From Ahrensia sp. R2A130 (GTDB lineage Bacteria > Pseudomonadota > Alphaproteobacteria > Rhizobiales > Rhizobiaceae), in assembly GCF_000179775.1 (NCBI RefSeq), contig NZ_AEEB01000022.1:186001-250000 (forward strand): a stretch of DNA of 64,000 nt, in the 5' to 3' direction. The position numbers were made by a program, and so were the translations under genes. The notes beneath the pieces are model-generated. The model was not told the DNA's origin. It searched no databases and saw only the letters and a program-made list of their open reading frames with translations. This document shows, one piece after another, positions 56,771 through 64,000 of this stretch. Each line of letters starts with the position of its first letter. Position 1 is the stretch's first letter.

Positions 56771-56909
56771 TTCTACCGGTGGAAATGGTGGCGTCGTCGC
56801 TTCCTACACCAAGCCGCCGTGGCAACAACATGGCCGTTGCAAATTGACCATCGAACCGGTTGCATAACCCGCCCCGAATACTATATCTCCGCCCGCATAC
56901 ACCCGGTTC

Positions 56910-56994
56910 GCCCCCCTGGCGGAATTGGTAGACGCGCGGGATTCAAAATCCCGTTCCTAACGGAGTGCCGGTTCGATTCCGGCGGGGGGCACCA
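56910..56994 (+). tRNA. tRNA-Leu (anticodon CAA), island integration site
   Basis: Acceptor GCCCCCC pairs with GGGGGGC, long variable arm of class II, anticodon stem around TTCAAAA (anticodon CAA, reads TTG), T-arm GCCGG-TTCGATT-CCGGC, and encoded CCA at the 3' end. The integrase gene begins 187 bases downstream, so the 3' half of this tRNA is the likely attL. Confidence 0.97.
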
Positions 56995-57021
56995 CCAAGC
57001 TATCCAATCAAATCCTGTAAA

Positions 57022-57057
57022 AGCCGACAAACCCATGATACACATGGGCTTGCGGCT
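57022..57057. repeat. Imperfect inverted repeat between tRNA-Leu and integrase
   Basis: AGCCG, CAA and CCCATG (57022-57037) pair with CATGGG, TTG and CGGCT (57043-57057), with one bulge and one mismatch and a five-base loop. No T run. It could be a tRNA transcript end, an RNA structure or part of the attachment region. Confidence 0.6.
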
Positions 57058-57088
57058 CTACATTGTCCGATAGTATCCGAAGCAGTCT

Positions 57089-57179
57089 GGGGGTATCCAG
57101 CCGCTTTGGGGGTACAATCGGGGGTAAGGCCAAAACTCTCTGGGGGTATGATACCCCCATTTGAAAGGGCAGTACCCCC
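57089..57179. promoter_or_regulatory. Six GGGGGTA sites upstream of the integrase gene
   Basis: GGGGGTA at 57089, 57108, 57120 and 57142, inverted at 57152 and 57173. The fourth and fifth form the perfect palindrome GGGGGTATGATACCCCC (57142-57158). The last copy abuts the integrase ATG at 57182. Likely arm-type integrase or excisionase sites, or operator. Confidence 0.75.
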
Positions 57180-57181
57180 AG

Positions 57182-58369
57182 ATGGCACTCACCGACGCGC
57201 GAATTCGCAATCTGAAACCACGCGAAAAGCCGTTCAAGACGGCGGACTATGACGGCCTCTACGTTCTCACCAATCCCAATGGCTCGAAGCTCTGGCGGCT
57301 AAAGTACCGTTTCATGGACAAAGAGCGCTTGCTGACGCTGGGAAAGTACCCGTCTGTGAGTTTGGCAGATGCCCGCCAGGCACGGGACGACGCAAGAGAA
57401 CGGTTAGCCCAAGGGCAAGACCCCAACGATACGAAGCGCCAAAAGACCCTTGCGGCAAAGATCAGCCATGGAAATTCGTTTTCGAAGATTGCCGAACAAT
57501 ACATGGCGAAAATCATCAAAGAAGGCAGAGCAGAATCGACACTCGCCAAGATCGATTGGCTTATGGATATGGCAAATGCCGATCTAGGCTCGAAGCCCAT
57601 TACCGAGATCACTTCACCGATGGTTTTGCATACCCTGAAGAAGGTAGAGACCAAGGGAAACTATGAGACTGCAAAACGTCTGCGCTCCCAAATTGGAGCA
57701 GTCTTTCGTTTCGCGATTGCCAATGCCCTAGCTGAAAACGATCCAACATTTGCTCTTCGTGACGCGCTAGTGAACGTCAAAGCCACACCTAGAGCGGCAA
57801 TTTTGGACAAAGCAGTTCTCGGTGGGCTTATGCGCTCTATCGACGGTTTTGATGGTCAAACGACAACTCGCCTAGGGATGGAACTGCTAGCAATTGTCGT
57901 TACTCGCCCGGGCGAATTGCGACATGCGCGGTGGGAGGAATTCGATTTCGACCAAGCAGTTTGGGCAGTTCCTGCACCACGCATGAAAATGCGCAAACCT
58001 CACTTTGTACCGTTGCCAGCTAGAGCACTGGAAATCCTTGAAGAGCTTCGAATGCTAAACGGCTGGGGCCAACTGGTTCTCCCGTCAATCAAATCAAGCA
58101 TTCGCCCCATGAGCGAAAACACCATGAACGCCGCGTTACGACGCATGGGCTACGGCGGCGATGAAATGACCTCACACGGCTTTCGGGCCACGTTCTCAAC
58201 AATCGCCAACGAAAGCGGTCTGTGGAACCCTGATGCTATCGAGAAAGCACTGGCTCACGTCGAAGCCAACAAGGTGCGCGGCGCATATGCGCGGGGGCAG
58301 TATTGGGATGAAAGAGTCAGGATGGCCAACTGGTGGTCTGGCTTGCTCTCAGATTTGAGGACACAATGA
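57182..58369 (+). CDS. P4-type tyrosine integrase
   Basis: 395 aa from ATG 57182 (MALTDARIRNLKPREKPFK, the DUF4102 opening); a start at 57161 would run through the operator sites. N-terminal DUF4102 arm-binding domain, core-binding domain (residues 95-190), catalytic residues Arg in VVTRPGELRHARW, HGFRATFSTIANE and the nucleophilic Tyr in VRGAYARGQYWDERV. Inserts the island at the tRNA-Leu. Confidence 0.95.
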   Translation: MALTDARIRNLKPREKPFKTADYDGLYVLTNPNGSKLWRLKYRFMDKERLLTLGKYPSVSLADARQARDDARERLAQGQDPNDTKRQKTLAAKISHGNSFSKIAEQYMAKIIKEGRAESTLAKIDWLMDMANADLGSKPITEITSPMVLHTLKKVETKGNYETAKRLRSQIGAVFRFAIANALAENDPTFALRDALVNVKATPRAAILDKAVLGGLMRSIDGFDGQTTTRLGMELLAIVVTRPGELRHARWEEFDFDQAVWAVPAPRMKMRKPHFVPLPARALEILEELRMLNGWGQLVLPSIKSSIRPMSENTMNAALRRMGYGGDEMTSHGFRATFSTIANESGLWNPDAIEKALAHVEANKVRGAYARGQYWDERVRMANWWSGLLSDLRTQ

Positions 58370-58402
58370 ATACGTCCAGACTTAAGCGCCCCGAGAAACA
58401 GA

Positions 58403-59308
58403 ATGACCGAACAAGAACAAAAGGACGCGATAATTGAAAGAGTTTTCGGCGAAACGCTCGATTGGGAAAAACCAACGCGAATAAATAGCCCATCTCCATT
58501 TTACGATGACGCGTTTGTCACGCACGCGTCTAACATCAAATTCGTCTTAGGTGCCGCAAACACGGCACTTTCTGCACTAAGCTCACCTGAATTAAGCCAA
58601 GTATATGCATACTTGTTTCGCGGTGGGTTTGATTTTCAGGTTTCATCCAAAGCCGATGCGGCTCGGTGCGAAGTCTTTGACTTACGAAAAGAACTGAGCC
58701 AACCGCCGGAATGGTATGCGGGTGGATTTGGAGTTGCTGGACATGAAGCTGATTTCGAATATTGGGCGAAGATGGAGGGTTGGGGATTGACCCAAGCAAC
58801 TTGCCTATCGATCGGCGTCGAGCCTGAAGATTTCAGCGAGAGCCCCTATGCGGAAAGGATGGACCCTAGGGCATTAAAGTTCTTTGAGCGCCGACAAGAA
58901 CTGGTTCGCCTCAAATTTTTCAGAAAGCAATTTTCCTTACAAGTCCTCGAGCCGGTAGCACCGCTCGATTTTTGCCGCTGGGCAATTGAGAAGAAGATCG
59001 AAATCCCTGATGAAATGATTTCAGAAGTTTTAGCGTTATTGAATGCAAAGACCGATAGTCCTGAACCGACTTCGCACTCACTGCCCGAAAAATCTCTTGA
59101 AGGACGAGAGCGAGATAGCCTGCTTAAGTTGATTATCATCTTGGCTGTAGATGGCTACGGATACGATCCGAAGGCAGTAAAAAGCCCGATTCCGAATCAA
59201 ATCCGAAGTGCCATGCAGTTGAATGGGTTAGACATGGACCCAGCCACAATTCGCAAGTGGTTGCGAGAAGCGGCAGCTATTCTCCCAGAGGCCGCTAAGG
59301 ACGAATAA
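58403..59308 (+). CDS. Conserved island protein of unknown function
   Basis: 301 aa, no signal or membrane segment. The C-terminal 70 residues (GRERDSLLKLIIILAVDGYGYDPKAV ... IRKWLREAA) form a small helical domain often found in proteins next to island integrases; it may bind DNA or a replication factor. The N-terminal part has a Cys-poor, acidic composition with no recognisable domain. GC is lower than in the chromosomal genes. Confidence 0.75.
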   Translation: MTEQEQKDAIIERVFGETLDWEKPTRINSPSPFYDDAFVTHASNIKFVLGAANTALSALSSPELSQVYAYLFRGGFDFQVSSKADAARCEVFDLRKELSQPPEWYAGGFGVAGHEADFEYWAKMEGWGLTQATCLSIGVEPEDFSESPYAERMDPRALKFFERRQELVRLKFFRKQFSLQVLEPVAPLDFCRWAIEKKIEIPDEMISEVLALLNAKTDSPEPTSHSLPEKSLEGRERDSLLKLIIILAVDGYGYDPKAVKSPIPNQIRSAMQLNGLDMDPATIRKWLREAAAILPEAAKDE

Positions 59309-59442
59309 CTCAGGCTAAGAGTGCAGCTTTGGCCGAATAAGTCTGTAAATTTCTATTCGGCTTAGCCCATCACCATTCGTCCACCCATCCTATCGGACCT
59401 GCCAAATGTTCTTCGACCACTATCGGTCCGGAGAACATAAAC

Positions 59443-59688
59443 ATGCATACCCCCAGCGGTACCCCCGCCCCCCAAATTGATACCCCCAGCTTTCCAAATA
59501 CGGGCTTAGTTCGGCTTGCGCACATATTAGCCCCGCGCGGCCCGATCCCAGTTTCCAAATCAACCTGGTGGCAGGGCGTAAAGGATGGGCGTTTTCCCCA
59601 GCCCCACAAACTAGGCCCCCGAACGACCGTCTGGCGCGCAGAAGACATTCGGGCGTTGTTCACAACGGCGGACGATCATCATGCCTAA
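59443..59688 (+). CDS. AlpA-like regulator / excisionase
   Basis: 81 aa. After a 20-residue Pro/Thr-rich start encoded by GGGGGTA-type repeats, a small winged-helix domain follows: RLAHILAPRGPIPVSKSTWWQGV and GRFPQPHKLGPRTTVWRAEDIRALF, the AlpA/MerR-like pattern of island excisionases. The coding start contains three TACCCCC sites, so the protein may bind its own gene. The gene for the HTH/zinc-ribbon protein overlaps by 8 bases. Confidence 0.8.
   Translation: MHTPSGTPAPQIDTPSFPNTGLVRLAHILAPRGPIPVSKSTWWQGVKDGRFPQPHKLGPRTTVWRAEDIRALFTTADDHHA
59448..59487 (-). promoter_or_regulatory. Three TACCCCC sites within the start of the AlpA-like gene
   Basis: TACCCCC at 59448, 59460 and 59481 (spacings 12 and 21), the inverse of the GGGGGTA sites before the integrase gene, where spacings of 12 and 22 also occur. 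Confidence 0.7.
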
Positions 59689-60106
59689 GCGAGCCAACGC
59701 GCGCGCAGTCAAGTCGATGCGGACCTACACAATTGAGGAAGCAGCGGAACTGTTGAGCGTTTCAATTGTCACAGTGAGAAGCTGGGAAGCGCGTGGATTG
59801 CATCTGATCAAGGATCAACGACCCTACTTGATCGTGGGCTCTGTCCTGAAAGAGTTTCTGCTGAACGAAGCCGCTTCCCGCAAACGTCCCTTGGCTGAAG
59901 GCCAATTCTACTGCGCGCCCTGTAGGCAACCTGTGAAGCCTATGGGCGACATGGCGGACTACGTGCCAACGACGGCGATGAGAGGGCAGTTGGCGGGTCT
60001 ATGTGCCGACTGTGAAAGACCAGTCCAGCTCTTCGTCAACCAAGCCAAATTGATTGAATACGAGGCGGTTCTGGATGTCGCCGTACGGCGCGCTGAGTGC
60101 CCCTAA
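59681..60106 (+). CDS. HTH and zinc-ribbon protein of island
   Basis: 141 aa. A MerR-like helix-turn-helix (TIEEAAELLSVSIVTVRSWEARGL) is followed by CAPCRQP and CADCERP, a two-CxxC zinc ribbon. Proteins of this form sit beside recombinases in many alphaproteobacterial islands and may set target recognition or transcription. Its start overlaps the AlpA-like gene, and the second recombinase gene follows after 49 bases. Confidence 0.8.
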   Translation: MPKRANARAVKSMRTYTIEEAAELLSVSIVTVRSWEARGLHLIKDQRPYLIVGSVLKEFLLNEAASRKRPLAEGQFYCAPCRQPVKPMGDMADYVPTTAMRGQLAGLCADCERPVQLFVNQAKLIEYEAVLDVAVRRAECP

Positions 60107-60155
60107 ACGATACCAGCAATCCCCCCTAAAACTATCACTTCGAAAGGATCGGTAG

Positions 60156-61181
60156 ATGATGCGCAAAATCAACGACGAGAATGAACGGATCAAACGTCGC
60201 CACGGCATTTGGTTGAGAGAGGCAAAAGGGCAAGACAACACATCTGTCGAAAAGGCTCTTTCCGCCATTCTCCGCTTTGAGGAAAGCACCAAATCCAAGA
60301 ACTTCAAAGCCTTCCACATTGACCAAGCAACCGGGTTCAAATCGTTCTTGGCAAAGTCGAAGAACCAGCGCACCGGCAATCCATTAAGCAAGGCGACAAT
60401 CGACAGCACGCTCCGCTGTGTGAAGACGTTCTTCAAATGGCTGGCAGACAAGCCCGGCTACACTTCCCGGATCAAACATGCGGATTGCGAGTATTTTAAC
60501 AACAACATGAAGGACGCACGTGCAGCTCACACCAAGCGCGACATTCCATATCCCACGATGGAACAGGCAAGGCACGCCTTTAGCCTCATGCCGAGCGAAA
60601 CCATTTTCGATCAGCGCAACAGGGCGATCTTCGCTTTCCTGATGCTAACGGGCGCGCGAGACGGTGCCATCGCGACCTTGAGGCTCAAGCATATCGATCT
60701 TGTTTCCGGTTCGGTTTTTCAGGATGGCCGCGACGTTGACACCAAGAACTCGAAAACCATCACGACCACGTTTCTTCCCTTTGATCGTGCCTATTACGAC
60801 TGTTTTGAAAGTTGGGTGAACAAGCTGCGCCATGACAATTTGTTTGGCCACGACGATGTTTTATTTCCAAAGCCCGCCATGGGTTTAGGCGAAAGCGGCG
60901 GGTTTGCCGTCTTGGGCCTATCCCGCGAGTGCTATGCAAGCGGAGCAAAGATCTGCAGCATCATCAAAAATGCCTTCACCAGTGCAGGATTGCCAGCTTT
61001 TGGCCCCCATAGCTTCCGAAAAACTTTGATCATGTTTGGAGACAAACATTGCAAGGACCGCGAGTCGTTCAAGGCTTGGTCCGTGAACATTGGACACACC
61101 AGCGTCGTGACGTCGGTCGGTTCCTACATGCCGGTCTCTCCTGAACGGCAGGCTGAGATTATTCGCGGGATGCGACCCTGA
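60156..61181 (+). CDS. Site-specific tyrosine recombinase (second island integrase)
   Basis: 341 aa from ATG 60156 (AAAGGA upstream). Catalytic Arg in MLTGARDGAIATL, HSFRKTLIMFG, then WSVNIGHTSVVTSVGSYMPVS with His and the Tyr. Distantly related to the first integrase and lacking the DUF4102 domain. May act with the HTH/zinc-ribbon protein upstream rather than at the tRNA site. Confidence 0.9.
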   Translation: MMRKINDENERIKRRHGIWLREAKGQDNTSVEKALSAILRFEESTKSKNFKAFHIDQATGFKSFLAKSKNQRTGNPLSKATIDSTLRCVKTFFKWLADKPGYTSRIKHADCEYFNNNMKDARAAHTKRDIPYPTMEQARHAFSLMPSETIFDQRNRAIFAFLMLTGARDGAIATLRLKHIDLVSGSVFQDGRDVDTKNSKTITTTFLPFDRAYYDCFESWVNKLRHDNLFGHDDVLFPKPAMGLGESGGFAVLGLSRECYASGAKICSIIKNAFTSAGLPAFGPHSFRKTLIMFGDKHCKDRESFKAWSVNIGHTSVVTSVGSYMPVSPERQAEIIRGMRP

Positions 61182-61245
61182 CATTTGGTCTTTCAATTTC
61201 CTCACCTAGCTGACTATTTGAACTGTCAGCTAAGGATATCGATTT

Positions 61246-64000
61246 ATGACGATTGCGGAATTTGTCGCCGAAGTTCAGCGCCTGCATGAGCAGGGCCACG
61301 CCACAGAACACTCCTACCGACGAGCGCTGGGGGAATTGTTCGATTCTATCACTGCTGATGTGTCCACGGTCAACGAACCAAGCCAAGGCAAAAGCGGGCG
61401 ACCGGATTTCGTTTTCCTGCGCCAGCAGGAGGATGGAACAGCGATAACCACCGGCCATTGCGAGGCCAAGGATATTGGACTGGATATCTCGCCACGCGGC
61501 ATGAAGGGGACCAACAAGGACCAATTCGACCGCTACAGTCGCGCGTTGCCCAATTTGATTTACACCAATTGTCTGGACTGGCGTTTCTACCGCCACGACA
61601 AAGACGGCAAGCCGCAACTGGTGGGCGAGATCACTATCGCTGACATGCTTATGGGTATCCAACCGAAGCCGGATCAGTTCGCACCGTTATGGAATCTGCT
61701 TCGCGACTTTGTGGCCGAGCGAATGCAGACCATCACCTCTGCGGAGCGCCTAGCGCAGATGATGGCCGGAAAGGCCCTGCTGACCCGCGACGTGTTGCTA
61801 AAGGCGCTGGAGGCGGATGCTGAGTTGACCACCGAACTGGCCGGTCAATTCAGCGCCTTCAAAAGCCAGCTCATTCACGATCTAGATATCGAACAATTTG
61901 CCGATATCTATGCTGAAACTATCGCCTACGGAATGTTCGCTGCGCGGCTGCACGACGACACGAAAGCCACATTTTCACGCAGCGAAGCGTTGACGTTGCT
62001 GCCAAAATCCAACCCGTTCCTACGAAAGCTATTCGAATTCGTAGCAGGGCCAAGCCTGAACCCGGCGCTGGCCATCACCGTTGACGAACTGGCCGAAATT
62101 TTCCAGGCCACCGATCTGGAAAAGCTGTTTGAGAATTTCGGTTCATTCACACAGCGCAACGACCCATTCATCCATTTCTACGAAACCTTTCTTGCTGCGT
62201 ACAATCCGGCGAAACGGAAGGCGCGTGGTGTGTGGTACACGCCGGAACCTGTGGTGAATTTCATCGTGCGTGCTGTCGATGATGTGTTGAAGGAAGAATT
62301 CGGCCTTCAAGACGGACTGGCCGATACGTCAAAGGTTTCCGTGGATTGGGATACCGGCAATGAAATTACCGTAAAACGCAAGAACCAGAAGACTGGCAAG
62401 ATGGCCGATGTCCGGGTTCCAGAGATCGTCAAAAAAGACGTTCATCGCGTCCAGATTCTTGACCCCGCAGCGGGCACGGGCACATTCCTTGCCGAGGTCA
62501 TCAAGCAGATAGCGCCGCGCATCAAACAAACTGGCGGGGCCACCTGGAACCGCTATGTGGAAGAGCACCTCATCCCGCGCCTGCACGGGTTCGAGTTGCT
62601 CATGGCAAGCTACGCAATGTGCCACATGAAACTGGACATGATGTTGTCCGATCTCGACTACAAACCCACCGCCACACCGCCGCGCCTGAACGTCTATCTG
62701 ACCAACACGCTGGAAGAGGGCGAGCGCGAGGTGCCGGACCTGCTGATGGCCCGCTGGCTGTCGGAAGAGGCCCGCGCCGCCAACGACGTGAAGAACCAGA
62801 CCCCCATCATGTGCGTCATCGGCAACCCGCCCTATTCGGGCGAAAGCTCCAACAAGGGCAAAGGGTTCGAATGGATTACCGACCTGATGGACGCCTACAA
62901 GAAGGAACCGGGCGGCAAGGAAAAACTGAAAGAGCGCAACCCAAAATGGATCAATGACGACTACGTCAAATTCATCCGCTTTGCCGAACACATGATCGAG
63001 AAGACGGGCGAAGGCGTGCTGGGCTTCATCACCAACCACGGCTATCTCGACAACCCGACCTTCCGGGGAATGCGCTGGCACCTGCTGAACACCTTCGACA
63101 AGATTTGGGTGATCGACCTGCACGGAAGTTCAAAGAAGAAAGAGGTTTCGCCGGACGGGTCGGCCGATACGAATGTCTTCGATATAATGCCGGGCGTCGC
63201 AATGATAATTGCAGTCAAACGTCAGAACAGACCAAAAGCCAAATCGGTTCTTCGAAGCGATCTCTGGGGTACCAGAAAATCAAAGTATGACAGTCTTAAG
63301 CGCAGCGGACTCAAGTCGCTTAAGCCCACTACTTTGGACCCCCGTGCACCATGGTTCAGTCTCACACAGTTTGATCACGAACTGAACGAGACTTACCAAA
63401 AGGGTTTTTCGTTACCCAATTTGTTTTCTTCTAATGTACTGGGATTTCAAACTCACCGAGATGGTTTTGCAATCGCTGAAACTTTGAAAGAACTAAATTC
63501 TCGAATTGAAGATCTTTCAAATAAAAATCTCACCGACGCTACTCTAAGGGAAAAATATAAGGTTCGAGACAACAGAGATTGGAACCTGTCGCAAGCCCGA
63601 GAACGGTTAGCTCAATATGAGAAACCAAACGATTTTGTTTCCCTTTGCGACTATCGACCATTCGACACGCGCTATTGCTTTCTGGATGAAGTCACGATGG
63701 ACTACCCACGAACAGAAATTGTGAAGAACTTTCTAGGTTTAGACAATCTGGCTCTTACTGTATCGAGGCAGCAATCAACGGTTGGCTTCCGTCATGCGTT
63801 TACAGCGAAATATCCTGCAAACGACTGCTTTGTTTCGACAAAAAGCCGCGAGGCGAACCAAGTTTTCCCCCTCTACCTCTATCCCGACGAGCCCGAACTC
63901 GACCAAACCCGGCGCGTGAACTTCGATCCGAAAATCCGCGCAGAGATCGAGAAGGCCGCGACGTCTGATGGTGGGGACGTGCCGGATGAGGTGGCGATCT
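61246..64000 (+). CDS. Restriction-modification enzyme, type IIG/ISP-like (3' end cut)
   Basis: At least 918 codons, running off the end. ATG 61246 with AAGGA upstream. A PD-(D/E)xK nuclease at the N-terminus (GRPDFVF, Asp 54; CEAKD, Glu 73 and Lys 75), a helical linker, an adenine methyltransferase with motif I DPAAGTGTFL (near 406) and motif IV NPPYSGES (near 526), and a target-recognition part from about residue 640. Cuts DNA lacking its own methylation and so can protect the island or host. A helicase domain is absent from the visible part. The target-recognition part is AT-rich relative to its flanks. Confidence 0.88.
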   Translation, partial: MTIAEFVAEVQRLHEQGHATEHSYRRALGELFDSITADVSTVNEPSQGKSGRPDFVFLRQQEDGTAITTGHCEAKDIGLDISPRGMKGTNKDQFDRYSRALPNLIYTNCLDWRFYRHDKDGKPQLVGEITIADMLMGIQPKPDQFAPLWNLLRDFVAERMQTITSAERLAQMMAGKALLTRDVLLKALEADAELTTELAGQFSAFKSQLIHDLDIEQFADIYAETIAYGMFAARLHDDTKATFSRSEALTLLPKSNPFLRKLFEFVAGPSLNPALAITVDELAEIFQATDLEKLFENFGSFTQRNDPFIHFYETFLAAYNPAKRKARGVWYTPEPVVNFIVRAVDDVLKEEFGLQDGLADTSKVSVDWDTGNEITVKRKNQKTGKMADVRVPEIVKKDVHRVQILDPAAGTGTFLAEVIKQIAPRIKQTGGATWNRYVEEHLIPRLHGFELLMASYAMCHMKLDMMLSDLDYKPTATPPRLNVYLTNTLEEGEREVPDLLMARWLSEEARAANDVKNQTPIMCVIGNPPYSGESSNKGKGFEWITDLMDAYKKEPGGKEKLKERNPKWINDDYVKFIRFAEHMIEKTGEGVLGFITNHGYLDNPTFRGMRWHLLNTFDKIWVIDLHGSSKKKEVSPDGSADTNVFDIMPGVAMIIAVKRQNRPKAKSVLRSDLWGTRKSKYDSLKRSGLKSLKPTTLDPRAPWFSLTQFDHELNETYQKGFSLPNLFSSNVLGFQTHRDGFAIAETLKELNSRIEDLSNKNLTDATLREKYKVRDNRDWNLSQARERLAQYEKPNDFVSLCDYRPFDTRYCFLDEVTMDYPRTEIVKNFLGLDNLALTVSRQQSTVGFRHAFTAKYPANDCFVSTKSREANQVFPLYLYPDEPELDQTRRVNFDPKIRAEIEKAATSDGGDVPDEVAI

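Larger units (their letters stand above)
56995..64000 (+). mobile_element. Integrated genomic island next to tRNA-Leu (right end outside the window)
   Basis: Begins after the tRNA-Leu 3' end: P4-type integrase, a conserved island protein, AlpA-like regulator, HTH/zinc-ribbon protein, a second recombinase and a restriction-modification enzyme, all on the + strand. Base composition is lower in places (about 32-38% GC in parts of the RM gene) than the flanking chromosome. No second copy of the tRNA 3' end is seen before 64000, so the right border lies beyond. Confidence 0.88.

Noticed and set aside
57089..57179. CRISPR-like short repeats
   Set aside because: Repeats are 7 bases with irregular 12-22 spacing in both directions, with no leader or cas genes.
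61246..64000. BREX PglX methyltransferase
   Set aside because: A PD-(D/E)xK nuclease motif precedes the methyltransferase and no other BREX gene is in view; a type IIG/ISP-like enzyme fits better. The missing 3' end leaves some doubt.

Overview
The window is about 56-58% GC and reads as chromosomal DNA of an alphaproteobacterium of the order Hyphomicrobiales (Rhizobiales). The case rests on gene content and order: cpdR, hpt, an MJ0042 zinc-ribbon protein, ftsE-ftsX, a YdcF-like gene, plsC, a ChaC-type cyclotransferase, DUF2125, tyrC-hisC, a SAM methyltransferase and gloB in one block; argH-lptM-lysA next to tlpA; and pduO-type adenosyltransferase, rhomboid, etfB, etfA, hbd in one direction. 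Candidate CtrA (TTAA-N7-TTAA) and LexA (GAAC-N7-GAAC) sites of the alphaproteobacterial type agree with this. Genus cannot be fixed from the sequence alone.

Layout. 1-8.9 kb: cNMP-binding patatin phospholipase (cut by the window start), xerD, an M48 lipoprotein protease, a SNase-like protein, a DedA/YqaA membrane protein, tRNA-Arg(CCT), a YHS protein, an aldehyde dehydrogenase and a pirin. 9-13.2 kb: an extracytoplasmic acylation set (small secreted protein, AlgI-like MBOAT, two SGNH hydrolases). 13.3-18.6 kb: DegT aminotransferase with M32 carboxypeptidase, a DUF1796-like protein, and a PAS-GGDEF-EAL protein with a dead GGDEF site. 18.6-30.6 kb: the conserved housekeeping block, including a small gene with two tandem LexA boxes. 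30.7-34.6 kb: FkbM methyltransferase, large MscS-type channel and a histidine phosphatase. 34.7-41 kb: a four-gene oligopeptide-type ABC importer. 41-46 kb: lysA, lptM, argH, tlpA, a small lipoprotein, and a soxR-merF pair divergent from a VOC gene across a textbook SoxR promoter. 46-51.7 kb: hbd, etfA, etfB, rhomboid, cobalamin adenosyltransferase, PagL-like protein and a HIG1 protein. 51.7-56.8 kb: two transporters, gluQ, an AlkA-type glycosylase, an HNH protein and dsbB.

At 56.9 kb a tRNA-Leu(CAA) is followed at once by a P4-type integrase. From there to the end of the window lies an integrated genomic island, in parts lower in GC: integrase, a conserved island protein, an AlpA-like regulator, an HTH/zinc-ribbon protein, a second tyrosine recombinase and the first 918 codons of a large restriction-modification enzyme that runs off the end. 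GGGGGTA repeats sit both in front of the integrase and inside the first codons of the AlpA-like gene.

Beyond the genes, the clearest unexplained structure is: tandem LexA boxes before an unknown gene; a family of extragenic palindromes with compensating stem changes; a 21-bp-arm palindrome over a methyltransferase start; a probable AUU start in the rhomboid gene; and the island's GGGGGTA sites. No CRISPR array, rRNA gene or intact IS element was seen. No stretch over about 300 bases lacks a gene. No database search was possible, so family names rest on motifs and length.
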